A stretch of 64,000 nucleotides of DNA from Roseivirga sp. (GTDB lineage: Bacteria > Bacteroidota > Bacteroidia > Cytophagales > Cyclobacteriaceae). The DNA lies in assembly GCA_021404565.1 (NCBI GenBank), contig JAAWWF010000003.1, positions 1-64,000 of the forward strand, in the 5' to 3' direction. The notes under the pieces are model-generated. The model ran no database searches. It was not told where the DNA came from and saw nothing but the letters and a program-made list of their open reading frames with translations. This document shows, piece by piece, positions 34,562 through 43,112 of this stretch (positions are counted from its first letter, which is position 1; each line of letters opens with the position of its first letter). The position numbers and the translations under genes are program-made.

Positions 34562-36010
34562 ATGAGCAAAACAACGAAAGTAACCGTGGCACACGGTGAT
34601 GGTATCGGACCAGAGATTATGGATGCAACATTGCGCATTTTGGATGCGGCTGGTGCTAATCTGGAGTATGACAGGATCGAGATCGGTGAGAAAGTTTATA
34701 AATCTGGTTATGAAACGGGTATTTCTCCTGAAAGCTGGGAGAAAATAAGAGACAATAAGTATTTCTTAAAGGCACCTATTACTACTCCACAAGGTGGAGG
34801 CTTTAAAAGTCTGAACGTTACTATCAGGAAATCACTCGGATTGTTTTCGAATGTAAGGCCTTGCCGCACTTACCCGCCTTATGTGCCTTCAAACTTTCCT
34901 CATATGGATATCGTGATCGTGCGTGAGAATGAAGAAGACCTCTATGCCGGTATAGAACACCAGCAAACCAATGAGGTTGTGCAAACCCTGAAATTAATTT
35001 CGAGACCGGGGAGTGAGAAGATTATTCGTTATGCTTTTGAATATGCCAGGGCTTATGGTCGTAAGAAGGTAACTTGTATGACTAAGGATAACATTATGAA
35101 ACATGCTGATGGCTTGTTTCACAGTGTATTTAAAGAAGTAGCAAAAGAGTATCCTGAGATAGAAGCAGATCACTGGATAATTGATATCGGATCGGCTGTT
35201 GTGGCGAATCGTCCTGAGTCGCTCGATGTAGTAGTCACACTGAACCTATACGGTGATATCATTTCCGACATTGCTGCTGAAGTGGCTGGATCTGTTGGGC
35301 TCGGTGGTTCGGCCAATGTGGGCATGGATCACGCCATGTTCGAAGCCATTCATGGGTCTGCACCTGATATTGCCGGAAAGAACATTGCTAATCCATCGGG
35401 ACTGCTCAATGGTGCTATTATGATGCTGGTACAGTTAGGCAAGGCAGATGTGGCCGAGAGAATTCAGAATGCATGGTTAAAAACACTGGAAGATGGTATT
35501 CATACCGGGGAAATCTATCGTGCAAACCGAAGCAAGGAACGAGTAGGAACCAGGGAGTTTGCGGATGCTGTTATTGCCAGATTGGGTGAGTGTCCGCTAA
35601 AATTAAAGGCAGTAAAATATAAAGAGGGTGTGACGATTGATGTGAAACTCTCGGAGCCTGTACAGAAGGAAAAGAGCCTTTGCGGAGTAGATGTTTATAT
35701 TGACTGGGCTGACGAAGGAAGAAATGCTGATGTCTTTGGTAAGGCCATAGAATCCATAGATAATGACAATCTGGAGCTGAAAGTGATTTCGAACAGAGGG
35801 GTACTGGTTTATCCGGGTGGTATGAAAGAAACCTTCAAGTCAGACCATTGGAGGTGCAGATTTTCAGCGAAAGAAGGTAAAACTGTGAATAACGGAGATG
35901 TGTTGAACCTGATGTCCGCTGTGAATGAGAAAGGCTTTGACTTTATCAAAATGGACAACCTATACAACTTTGACGGTGAGCGTGGATATTCGTTGAGTCA
36001 GGGAGAGTAG
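34562..36010 (+). CDS. icd: NADP-dependent isocitrate dehydrogenase (Thermus-type)
   Basis: This TCA-cycle enzyme oxidises isocitrate to 2-oxoglutarate. The 482-residue protein has the isocitrate/isopropylmalate dehydrogenase core: VTVAHGDGIGPEIMDATL at the start, substrate-binding SLNVTIRKSLGLFSNVRPCR, IVRENEEDLYAGIE, and the nucleotide-binding region HGSAPDIAGKNIANP. A C-terminal extension of about 140 residues after the core is typical of the Thermus-type enzymes. It has its own -7 element and is followed by a bidirectional terminator. NADP preference is inferred from subfamily. Confidence 0.92.
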   Translation: MSKTTKVTVAHGDGIGPEIMDATLRILDAAGANLEYDRIEIGEKVYKSGYETGISPESWEKIRDNKYFLKAPITTPQGGGFKSLNVTIRKSLGLFSNVRPCRTYPPYVPSNFPHMDIVIVRENEEDLYAGIEHQQTNEVVQTLKLISRPGSEKIIRYAFEYARAYGRKKVTCMTKDNIMKHADGLFHSVFKEVAKEYPEIEADHWIIDIGSAVVANRPESLDVVVTLNLYGDIISDIAAEVAGSVGLGGSANVGMDHAMFEAIHGSAPDIAGKNIANPSGLLNGAIMMLVQLGKADVAERIQNAWLKTLEDGIHTGEIYRANRSKERVGTREFADAVIARLGECPLKLKAVKYKEGVTIDVKLSEPVQKEKSLCGVDVYIDWADEGRNADVFGKAIESIDNDNLELKVISNRGVLVYPGGMKETFKSDHWRCRFSAKEGKTVNNGDVLNLMSAVNEKGFDFIKMDNLYNFDGERGYSLSQGE

Positions 36011-36029
36011 AAAATATAAATACCTGTTG

Positions 36030-36061
36030 AAAGAGCCTGTAGTTGAAACTGCAGGCTCTTT
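36030..36061. terminator. Bidirectional terminator between icd and the lipoprotein gene
   Basis: Arms AAAGAGCCTGTAG and CTGCAGGCTCTTT (36030-36042 and 36049-36061) form a 13-bp stem with one G-U pair and a 6-nt loop. The arms end in short A/T runs suited to both converging genes. Confidence 0.8.
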
Positions 36062-36076
36062 GTTCTGGATGGCACT

Positions 36077-36520
36077 TTACTTTTTCAGCGCAATGGTATA
36101 GTTGCCGGCTAGCCCTGCAACCACTCCACCGGAGCCGGCAAACTGAAAGCTGAAAACAAGCTCGGTTTCAGAAAGCGTGGTAATGCTGATCTCTTTGCCA
36201 TCATCCATCAGAATTTGCCTGTCCGAATCAGCTACCCATTGCCAGGTGCCTGAGGCCCTGAAGAGATCACCACCTGCCGTTGTGCTATAGGCCCCATCCG
36301 TAAAAGATACCCCGAAACCGCTGAAATTGGCTGTTATCTCCTCTCCATCCAGCTTCACACTTCCCCCGTTGTCCAGTGCCCAGTTACCTGAAAGCAATTC
36401 AAGAGCAATTTCCTGAGTAGTGGGTTCATCCGATCCGTCATCACCTCCACAATTGGTGAAGGTAATGAACAGAAAGAAAACCAGAAGCCATATGCATGCA
36501 GTGCTGTTGTACTTTTTCAT
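36077..36520 (-). CDS. Small lipoprotein, possibly lipocalin-like
   Basis: A 147-residue lipoprotein with lipobox FTNC followed by GGDDGSDEPTT, the acidic post-Cys pattern common in Bacteroidota surface-exposed lipoproteins. The rest resembles small lipocalin-like domains (LLSGNWALDNGGSVKLDG; ASGTWQWVADSDRQILMDDGKEI). Function unknown. Its ATG overlaps the TGA of the giant surface-protein gene by 4 bp (ATGA), which implies translational coupling and a shared task at the cell surface. Confidence 0.75.
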   Translation of the reverse strand: MKKYNSTACIWLLVFFLFITFTNCGGDDGSDEPTTQEIALELLSGNWALDNGGSVKLDGEEITANFSGFGVSFTDGAYSTTAGGDLFRASGTWQWVADSDRQILMDDGKEISITTLSETELVFSFQFAGSGGVVAGLAGNYTIALKK

Positions 36521-39500
36521 TGTCGGATGATTTTTTTAGTAAATGATCCATGTTCAGTACTGATCCTTAGAAGGTAGATACCCTTTTTCCATTGATGGGT
36601 ATTGATGATCAGTTCGTCATGGAAATTACCTGATATGCTCAAGTGAGGCCTTCCGTTTGAGTCATAAACACCGATGGCACTTAATGACCCATTGAGCTTT
36701 TTCAGGTCTAATGTGAATTGGTCTTGGACAGGGTTTGGGTAGATCGAAATATCTTCCGGACCGGGTATCGGATCGTCAATGGAAGTAATGATGGCGCCTT
36801 CTCCGGTTACAGAAAGTGTGGCACTACCCGCATTGGACTGAACGATAATATCTCCCTGATAAATCTTTTCTTCTGTCGGACTAAATGTGACTTCCACCTC
36901 CCCACTGGAAGAGGCTGCTATCACAAGGGATGTTTGATTCACCATAAAACCTTCAGGGCTTTGGATAGAAGCGATTTGGAGTGGGGCATCGCCTTCGTTA
37001 TGAATGGTGAAGCTCAGGGTTTGTGACAGACTCAAGGCGGTCTCCTCGAAAGTAAGAGATGTTTCACCAAGACGGATCATTGGGTCCGGACCATCTGATA
37101 TGGAAATCATGAACACTTTTTCGATTGTGAGACCACCAGCATCTTCTGAAGCTACACGGATACTGTAGTTATCCCGGGTTTCAAAGTCGAAGACTTCAGC
37201 ACTGACAAGAGAACTACCCGAAAGCGCAAATGAGGCATTGCCTGCATCACCATCTCCACTGACAAGGGTATAGGCGAAAGTGTCATTTGTATCAGGGTCA
37301 TCTGTTGTTAAAGTCCCAATCACCGTATCAATGGCCAGGTTTTCCGATATACTCATATTGCTGATTGTCAGGGAGACCGGGGCTTCATTTACATTTTCAA
37401 CCGAAAGAGTAATTACTTTCTCGAAAGATTGTTCTGCCTTATCAGTGGTGCTGACCCTGATACTAAGAGAAGTAACGTTTTCAAAGTCAAAGATTTCTGC
37501 AGCAATTAACTGGTTTCCTGTGATGGAGAATCGGTTATTGTCAGTATCTCCCTCACCTGAGACAAGTGTATAGCTATGCTCATCTGTAACATCAGGATCT
37601 GTTGTAGATAAGCTTCCGATTACCAATTCCGGGGCGTTGTTCTCAGTGACTACAGTATTGGACAAGCTGATGTCGGTAGGAGGGCTGTTTGGGCGTTCTA
37701 CCAGCAGATTGAATTCCATCTCATCGAAATTGCCGAACGAGTCGATTACTTCAGCAAGGATGGTATGTTGACCCAACTGTTCTTCGGTGGGAGTCCAGCT
37801 CACAGTTCTCTCAGAAAGGGCCATGTCCTCCGGGAACTCCACCAGTCTGAAAGTTAAGACATCGTTCTCCGGGTCTGTGGCTGAGAGTTCCTGACTAAAG
37901 GTTACCGTGGCAGTGATAATTTTGTCTTCCAATTTCTCAAAGTCCGGGGCATTGTTCAGCGATTCGCTGGTGAACTCAAGACTGACTGACTCTGAAAGCT
38001 GGCTTTGTACATCTCCATCGCTCCAGGCTGAAACGGCAAAGAAATAGTTCTTTCCGGGGGTGAGCTCTGCCAGTGTCAGGCTGTTGCTGTTTGTCTGGAA
38101 GCTTCGGCTGTTAAAATCCGGGGTCCTGTCAACCTCATAGTAAAGTGAGTATTCGGCTGCTCCTGTAGCTACACCCCAGGAAGCCTGAATTTCGATATCA
38201 TTGTTGGAGACCATCAGGCCGGTCGGGGTAGAAGGAGCTCCTGATTGTACGATCAGCAGGGGCTCGTCAGAATAAAAAGCTTTGACTACGCCTGTTTCAG
38301 TGTTTTCCAGCTCCGCATAGATGTAGTATTCACCAGTGCTGAGATTCTCGATGTTCCACTGATAGCTTTCGGTATCAAAGGTAAGGTTGGAAATGATCTC
38401 GGAGCCATCAAAGTGCTCCTTGTTGTTGTCGAAGAGCAAGTGCAGTTTGTAGTGCTCGTCTACGTTGTTCAGCATCCAGGGAATGGTGATATTTTGACCA
38501 TCTTTTTCAAGGGCCTTAAAACTGATGGTAGGTTCAGGGTCTGCTCCGGCCACGTCAATGGCATATTCCAGATCTTCTGAAGTGATCATGATCTTCCACT
38601 CACCCTGGGCCGGACTTTTAAAGGCGTAAAATGCCTGCATGGTCTCTGTTTCGCTTTCAGCGAACAAAACTCCCATGTCCCCGGCATTCTCAGCATTGAT
38701 CTCCGTGCCATCAGGCATGATCACCTTGTATTCAGGCATTGCAGTTTCATGCTTCACTCTGATGTAGATGTCGTTGAGCTCCCGGGAGATGTTGAAGGTT
38801 TGTTCAGTTTGTTCTGAGCTATCGACACTTTGAGAGTTTCCTGTGTTCGTGGTGTTGCGATTGGGTTTGTATTTCAGACTTCTTCCTTCAAAGCGATTGG
38901 TCAGCGAGTTGCTGAAGTTCGGGGTGCCACCCTGATTGCCAAAAAGCTCCTGATTGAGCAGGTGATGCGACTTGGCCAGGTCGAAATGAAACTCTTCGTC
39001 AACATAGGCCAGACCATAGGCTACACTAAAACCCAGGATATTTGTTTCACCACTGAATACGGTATTATAGAAACGTGTTTCAGCCGAGGCTACTGTATAG
39101 GGAAGTCCTATTGCCCCATCAAACACCTGGTGGAAAAAGGTGTCCCGATTAGGTATCTGAACCCTGGCATTCATAGCACCACGAAGCCTCATGCCAGTTG
39201 AAGCATTATCTGCAGACATGAAGGCCCTTCCGATAATGTAGTCACCAAAATTCACCTCGCCTTCAAATTGAATTGAGTTACCGGTGGTCCTGAGTTTTGC
39301 CCTGGCTACGGATTGGTCCAATACTTCCAGCTCTCCCGACCCGGCCAATTCGCGGCCGAAAGTATAGGACAGTCCCAGGTCATTTAGTTTGACCAGATCG
39401 AAGTTGGCAATGACCGTGGGCTGCATGTCTACCGAGAGGCTCATGGTAGGAGGAGGGTTTTGAAGACTAATGAGTCTGCCTTTTCCCTCAGTCAGAGACC

Positions 39501-42500
39501 AACCGGTGGTGCCTACAGGAATTGGTTTTGTCGGAATGATGGTTACTCCCACTTCATCCAGTCCTCCCTTCTTCATCAATATGTCAGTGGTAATGTCAAA
39601 GAGTTTGGTCTCCAGGGTTGCACCCCCACCAAATTCATCTTCTTCTGTATTGAAAGTGAAGAACAGATCTTTGAGCACGACAGCATTGCCCAGTTTTACA
39701 TTTCCTGGTGCGGTAATCTGCCCAATCAGAGCCACTCCCTCAGTAGAAGTGATCTTGATCGTTTCAATATCCACTTCGGTGCCGTTGAGGGCAGGTGGGA
39801 GGTTCATCCTGGCTGAGAATTGTATACCATTGTCAATGAACTCCAGATTGCCCATGCGAATGGGTAAATTGGCAAACCTTAGCAGGTTGTTGGTGCCGCC
39901 TTCAAGGCTGGAAGCAAGCTTTTGGGAGCCAGCTTCGAGCAGGTTGAACTCAAATTCGCCCTGATATAATTCCACTTTACCTGACAAGAGCAAGTTTCCA
40001 AGCGAAGGGATGCCATCTACAAAAACCAACCCATTGCCTTTGATTGATCCTTCATTGGTATCGACTAATACTTCTCCGGAAAATTTCAGAAAATCGGCCA
40101 ACACCACCTGGTTCGATAGTCTGTATTTTCCATCGCCATCGAAGCTTACAGTGAGGGCTTTGATACACATGTCACCAATTTGGATGCAGCCATCTTTGAT
40201 ACCGGTTAATCGTACATCCGTTTTGCTGTTACCGGCAGAGTTGATTTCCAGAAAGGCGTTGTCCTGCCCGATTTGGCTGGGGGTAAAAGTGAGTGTGACC
40301 ACTTTCGAAGCTCCCGGAGCCAGGTTGAAGCTACTGGCACTGGCGGTGTAGGCATTCTGGTCATTATTCTGAAAGTCGAGATTGATACCGGCAGCAGCCT
40401 GGCCGTTGTTGGCAATAGTGAGGTCCTGGCTTTTGGATATTTCTTCTTCAGCAATTAATCCAAAATCGAGTTCTTCAAGAGAAACCGAAATTGTCGGGAA
40501 ATTGATCTCTTCCGTGAAGGTATAACCGGTTCCCTGTCTGTCAGTCACATATTCAATGTCTTCATCCACTACCGCTCTGCTTGAAGGTTCCCCGTTATTG
40601 TCAAAAGCTTCACACATCAGGGTGATTAGGCGTAAAGCCGGGTAGAAGGTTTTAGAGAGTAAGGCGCCATTAGCACAGGTCAGTTCCACAGTTTCTTCCA
40701 TGATGTTCTCCACGGTCAGATCGGCAATGAGTCCCCCTTCTTCCCCGGGTTTGGTGGTTCTAAGATCTTCCAGTTTGGGCAGGTCTTTCAGCGTGAGACT
40801 CATCATTTGAGGAAGGTTCCCAAGGTCAATCTCAGTAAGGTTGGGATGATCGAGAAGAACGATGGTTTTGGCCTCGGTAACTGAACCCAGGTTCAGAGTC
40901 CCGATTTCTGTATTCTCTACTATAAGGTTTTCCAGCTGGCCCAGAGAAGCCAGGCCAATGCTACTGATTTGGTTCCCTTTAATATCCAGAGTTTTGACCG
41001 TTTTTAGTCCGGCTAAACTAATTTGTCCAAGGCTTTCAGATCTAAGCTTAAACGAGTTTACCGTTTGTAGTTTGGCAATGTTCAGGGTTTGTAGGACATC
41101 AGAACCAATGTCAAGGGTTTTGATTCGTGTTAAGGAATTCAGGTGAACAGTTTCTAATACTGAAGATGCAGATGAATTGGGCAACCCCAATGAGAGTTCA
41201 TCTATTTGTATGAGAGAACTCAGATCAACTTCAGTAGCATCTTTGAATTTCAGCCCCTTCAGATTACTCTCGAAAATAGCTGCTGAGGCCAGATTCTGAA
41301 GATCAACTTTTGCAGGGGTATTAAAATCGACTTGTACAAAATTGGCAAACCTGACCCCCGAAAGGTCCAGGGTGCTGGTCACATCAGAATTGACGAAAAA
41401 GAAGTCATGCACATTTTCCAATCCTCGAAAAAGGCTGTTGTTTACCGTAGATTCCAGTACTGAAACCGAAGTGATACTGGTGGCGTCCAGGTTTAAACTG
41501 CTCAAGGTAGCACCTTCAATGTTCAGCTCATTGACCTCCTCCAGCTTGGGCATATGAACCGCAAATGTACTGACATGGTTTATGCGTAAATCATTCACGG
41601 TATTGAGGGAAGAGAAGTCCATGCTGGTGATGTTGGCCCCGTTGAAAGAGAGAGATTCAAGATTTTCGATGGAGCTGAAGGTTCCGCTGGTTACAGGGGT
41701 CGAAAATTCCAGGCTTTCAATACCACTTCGCAGATTGGGAAAGTAAAGCTCCAGTGCATTGGTTGGGACCCCGGTAGCGCTTTCCAGTACTGGTGCATCG
41801 ATAGATGCCAGTGGATTGTTGTCCTCTGTCGTCAGGCTGATCTGACCTGATTTCAGGGAATTGAAATCCGCGGTGCCGTTGGCCGAAAGGTCCTGGATAT
41901 GGACCGAGTTGATCTGCTCCAGCCCGGTCAGATCAAAACTGTTGGTTCTGACTGAAATCGATGTTACCAGCTTCAAAGAAGGAGCCTTGAATTCCTTTAT
42001 AGCAGCGTTTTGAGTCAGAAAGGTTTCATGACTGATATTACCACCTACCTGTTCGAGCTTTAGGGCAGAAAAGCTGCGTAAGGCTTCGGGGTTATTGTTG
42101 AGTCCCTGAAAGATTAAATCACCCGAAACTGTTAATAGAGATGGGAAATTGAGGTCAATGTTTGAATTGACTCCGCTTGATCTGATATCGAGTTTGCCAA
42201 TTACTTCCCTGAGTTTTGGCATTTCAGGAATTGTTCCGACCACGAGGAAGTCCCCTCCCACAATTTCAAGATTGTTGAATACCGGTGTCTCAATTTCTGA
42301 ATATGGGAGTTCGATTTTCATCATTCCTCCCACAGTTCTGAGCTGTTGCAGGTTGAGTTCTTCCAGTGTCTCGTCAGAGGGTATAGTTACTCCATCTATG
42401 TCCACATTGCCGACTACTCTGGTCAGCCTGGGCATATGAATGAGTGTGGTGCGTGTATCATCTTCAAGAATCATATCTCCACCGATGGTTGTCAGTCTTG

Positions 42501-42987
42501 GGAAGCGAATCTTCTCGGGAGCGCTGGACCAATCCAGGTCTCCACCGATGAACTCTAAGCGGGGTACTGATAATTCCTTCAGGAAGATGATATCTCGTGG
42601 AAGGAAATTACCATTCACTTCCTTTAATTTCCGGAATTTGATGTACCGGAGATTTCTGATGTCCAAATCTCCGCCAACCCTTACCAGGTTCTTGAGATCC
42701 AATGTGGATTCATTGGCATCGAGCTGAACCTTGAAGGTTCCGCTGATTTCAATCAGGCTGTTCAGACCATTCGGAATTTCATCAAAAATATGTCCGTGAT
42801 TACTCACATTGTTGATGCTTTGAATAATCGTGAGATTGCCTTCGATGTGAGTGTACTTCTCGCTGGTGAAAGTCTCAAAGTCGTCAAAACTGAAGATATT
42901 GACATCTCCGGTAAAGGTTTTGCGCTGGGCCATACTCAGCTGGCAGAGGGCGAGCAGGGCGATTAGAATGAGGGGTCTTCTGTTCAT
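36517..42987 (-). CDS. Giant T9SS-secreted surface protein with L-domain-like repeats, cadherin and choice-of-anchor D domains
   Basis: A 2156-residue exported protein. Domains in order (approximate): signal peptide 1-20 (LILIALLALCQLSMAQ); 25-800, repeated units of the type L..VGGDLDI resembling receptor L-domains or a leucine-rich beta-solenoid; 830-930, choice-of-anchor D; 935-1450, strand-rich, unassigned; near 1580-1680, fibronectin III; 1680-1765, Ig-like; two cadherin-like repeats 1766-1970 (both with ENxxxxxVIGxL and YTLVSGxGD); second choice-of-anchor D 1970-2070; and a T9SS type A sorting domain from about 2075 (SIYPNPVQDQF; KGIYLLRIS). It should be secreted by PorU/PorV/SprA and act in adhesion or binding. 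Start ATG 42987; an in-frame TTG at 42993 adds two residues. A direct repeat lies upstream. Confidence 0.82.
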   Translation of the reverse strand: MNRRPLILIALLALCQLSMAQRKTFTGDVNIFSFDDFETFTSEKYTHIEGNLTIIQSINNVSNHGHIFDEIPNGLNSLIEISGTFKVQLDANESTLDLKNLVRVGGDLDIRNLRYIKFRKLKEVNGNFLPRDIIFLKELSVPRLEFIGGDLDWSSAPEKIRFPRLTTIGGDMILEDDTRTTLIHMPRLTRVVGNVDIDGVTIPSDETLEELNLQQLRTVGGMMKIELPYSEIETPVFNNLEIVGGDFLVVGTIPEMPKLREVIGKLDIRSSGVNSNIDLNFPSLLTVSGDLIFQGLNNNPEALRSFSALKLEQVGGNISHETFLTQNAAIKEFKAPSLKLVTSISVRTNSFDLTGLEQINSVHIQDLSANGTADFNSLKSGQISLTTEDNNPLASIDAPVLESATGVPTNALELYFPNLRSGIESLEFSTPVTSGTFSSIENLESLSFNGANITSMDFSSLNTVNDLRINHVSTFAVHMPKLEEVNELNIEGATLSSLNLDATSITSVSVLESTVNNSLFRGLENVHDFFFVNSDVTSTLDLSGVRFANFVQVDFNTPAKVDLQNLASAAIFESNLKGLKFKDATEVDLSSLIQIDELSLGLPNSSASSVLETVHLNSLTRIKTLDIGSDVLQTLNIAKLQTVNSFKLRSESLGQISLAGLKTVKTLDIKGNQISSIGLASLGQLENLIVENTEIGTLNLGSVTEAKTIVLLDHPNLTEIDLGNLPQMMSLTLKDLPKLEDLRTTKPGEEGGLIADLTVENIMEETVELTCANGALLSKTFYPALRLITLMCEAFDNNGEPSSRAVVDEDIEYVTDRQGTGYTFTEEINFPTISVSLEELDFGLIAEEEISKSQDLTIANNGQAAAGINLDFQNNDQNAYTASASSFNLAPGASKVVTLTFTPSQIGQDNAFLEINSAGNSKTDVRLTGIKDGCIQIGDMCIKALTVSFDGDGKYRLSNQVVLADFLKFSGEVLVDTNEGSIKGNGLVFVDGIPSLGNLLLSGKVELYQGEFEFNLLEAGSQKLASSLEGGTNNLLRFANLPIRMGNLEFIDNGIQFSARMNLPPALNGTEVDIETIKITSTEGVALIGQITAPGNVKLGNAVVLKDLFFTFNTEEDEFGGGATLETKLFDITTDILMKKGGLDEVGVTIIPTKPIPVGTTGWSLTEGKGRLISLQNPPPTMSLSVDMQPTVIANFDLVKLNDLGLSYTFGRELAGSGELEVLDQSVARAKLRTTGNSIQFEGEVNFGDYIIGRAFMSADNASTGMRLRGAMNARVQIPNRDTFFHQVFDGAIGLPYTVASAETRFYNTVFSGETNILGFSVAYGLAYVDEEFHFDLAKSHHLLNQELFGNQGGTPNFSNSLTNRFEGRSLKYKPNRNTTNTGNSQSVDSSEQTEQTFNISRELNDIYIRVKHETAMPEYKVIMPDGTEINAENAGDMGVLFAESETETMQAFYAFKSPAQGEWKIMITSEDLEYAIDVAGADPEPTISFKALEKDGQNITIPWMLNNVDEHYKLHLLFDNNKEHFDGSEIISNLTFDTESYQWNIENLSTGEYYIYAELENTETGVVKAFYSDEPLLIVQSGAPSTPTGLMVSNNDIEIQASWGVATGAAEYSLYYEVDRTPDFNSRSFQTNSNSLTLAELTPGKNYFFAVSAWSDGDVQSQLSESVSLEFTSESLNNAPDFEKLEDKIITATVTFSQELSATDPENDVLTFRLVEFPEDMALSERTVSWTPTEEQLGQHTILAEVIDSFGNFDEMEFNLLVERPNSPPTDISLSNTVVTENNAPELVIGSLSTTDPDVTDEHSYTLVSGEGDTDNNRFSITGNQLIAAEIFDFENVTSLSIRVSTTDKAEQSFEKVITLSVENVNEAPVSLTISNMSISENLAIDTVIGTLTTDDPDTNDTFAYTLVSGDGDAGNASFALSGSSLVSAEVFDFETRDNYSIRVASEDAGGLTIEKVFMISISDGPDPMIRLGETSLTFEETALSLSQTLSFTIHNEGDAPLQIASIQSPEGFMVNQTSLVIAASSSGEVEVTFSPTEEKIYQGDIIVQSNAGSATLSVTGEGAIITSIDDPIPGPEDISIYPNPVQDQFTLDLKKLNGSLSAIGVYDSNGRPHLSISGNFHDELIINTHQWKKGIYLLRISTEHGSFTKKIIRQ

Positions 42988-43046
42988 AACCAAAGCGTTT
43001 GTGATTGTGGTTATGAAGTTGGCAGAGAGCAGAGATTAAGGGTTAA

Positions 43047-43080
43047 TCCATTTCGGACAGACATCAGTCCATTTCGGACA
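43047..43080 (-). promoter_or_regulatory. Tandem 13-bp operator half-sites at 21-bp spacing upstream of the giant surface-protein gene
   Basis: TCCATTTCGGACA occurs twice without mismatch (43047-43059 and 43068-43080), 21 bp from start to start, so both copies face the same side of the helix. This is the usual form of AraC-family sites. The pair lies 60-93 bp upstream of the surface-protein start and just after the gene for a sensor kinase with an AraC DNA-binding domain. No good TAnnTTTG box follows, as expected for an activated promoter. Confidence 0.7.
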
Positions 43081-43112
43081 TTTGGCTCTTTTGGGTCAGA
43101 TTAAGTACTTTT

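Noticed and set aside
43087-43098. Third half-site TCTTTTGGGTCA behind the tandem repeat
   Set aside because: It matches the 13-mer only with a deletion and several changes; too weak to call.
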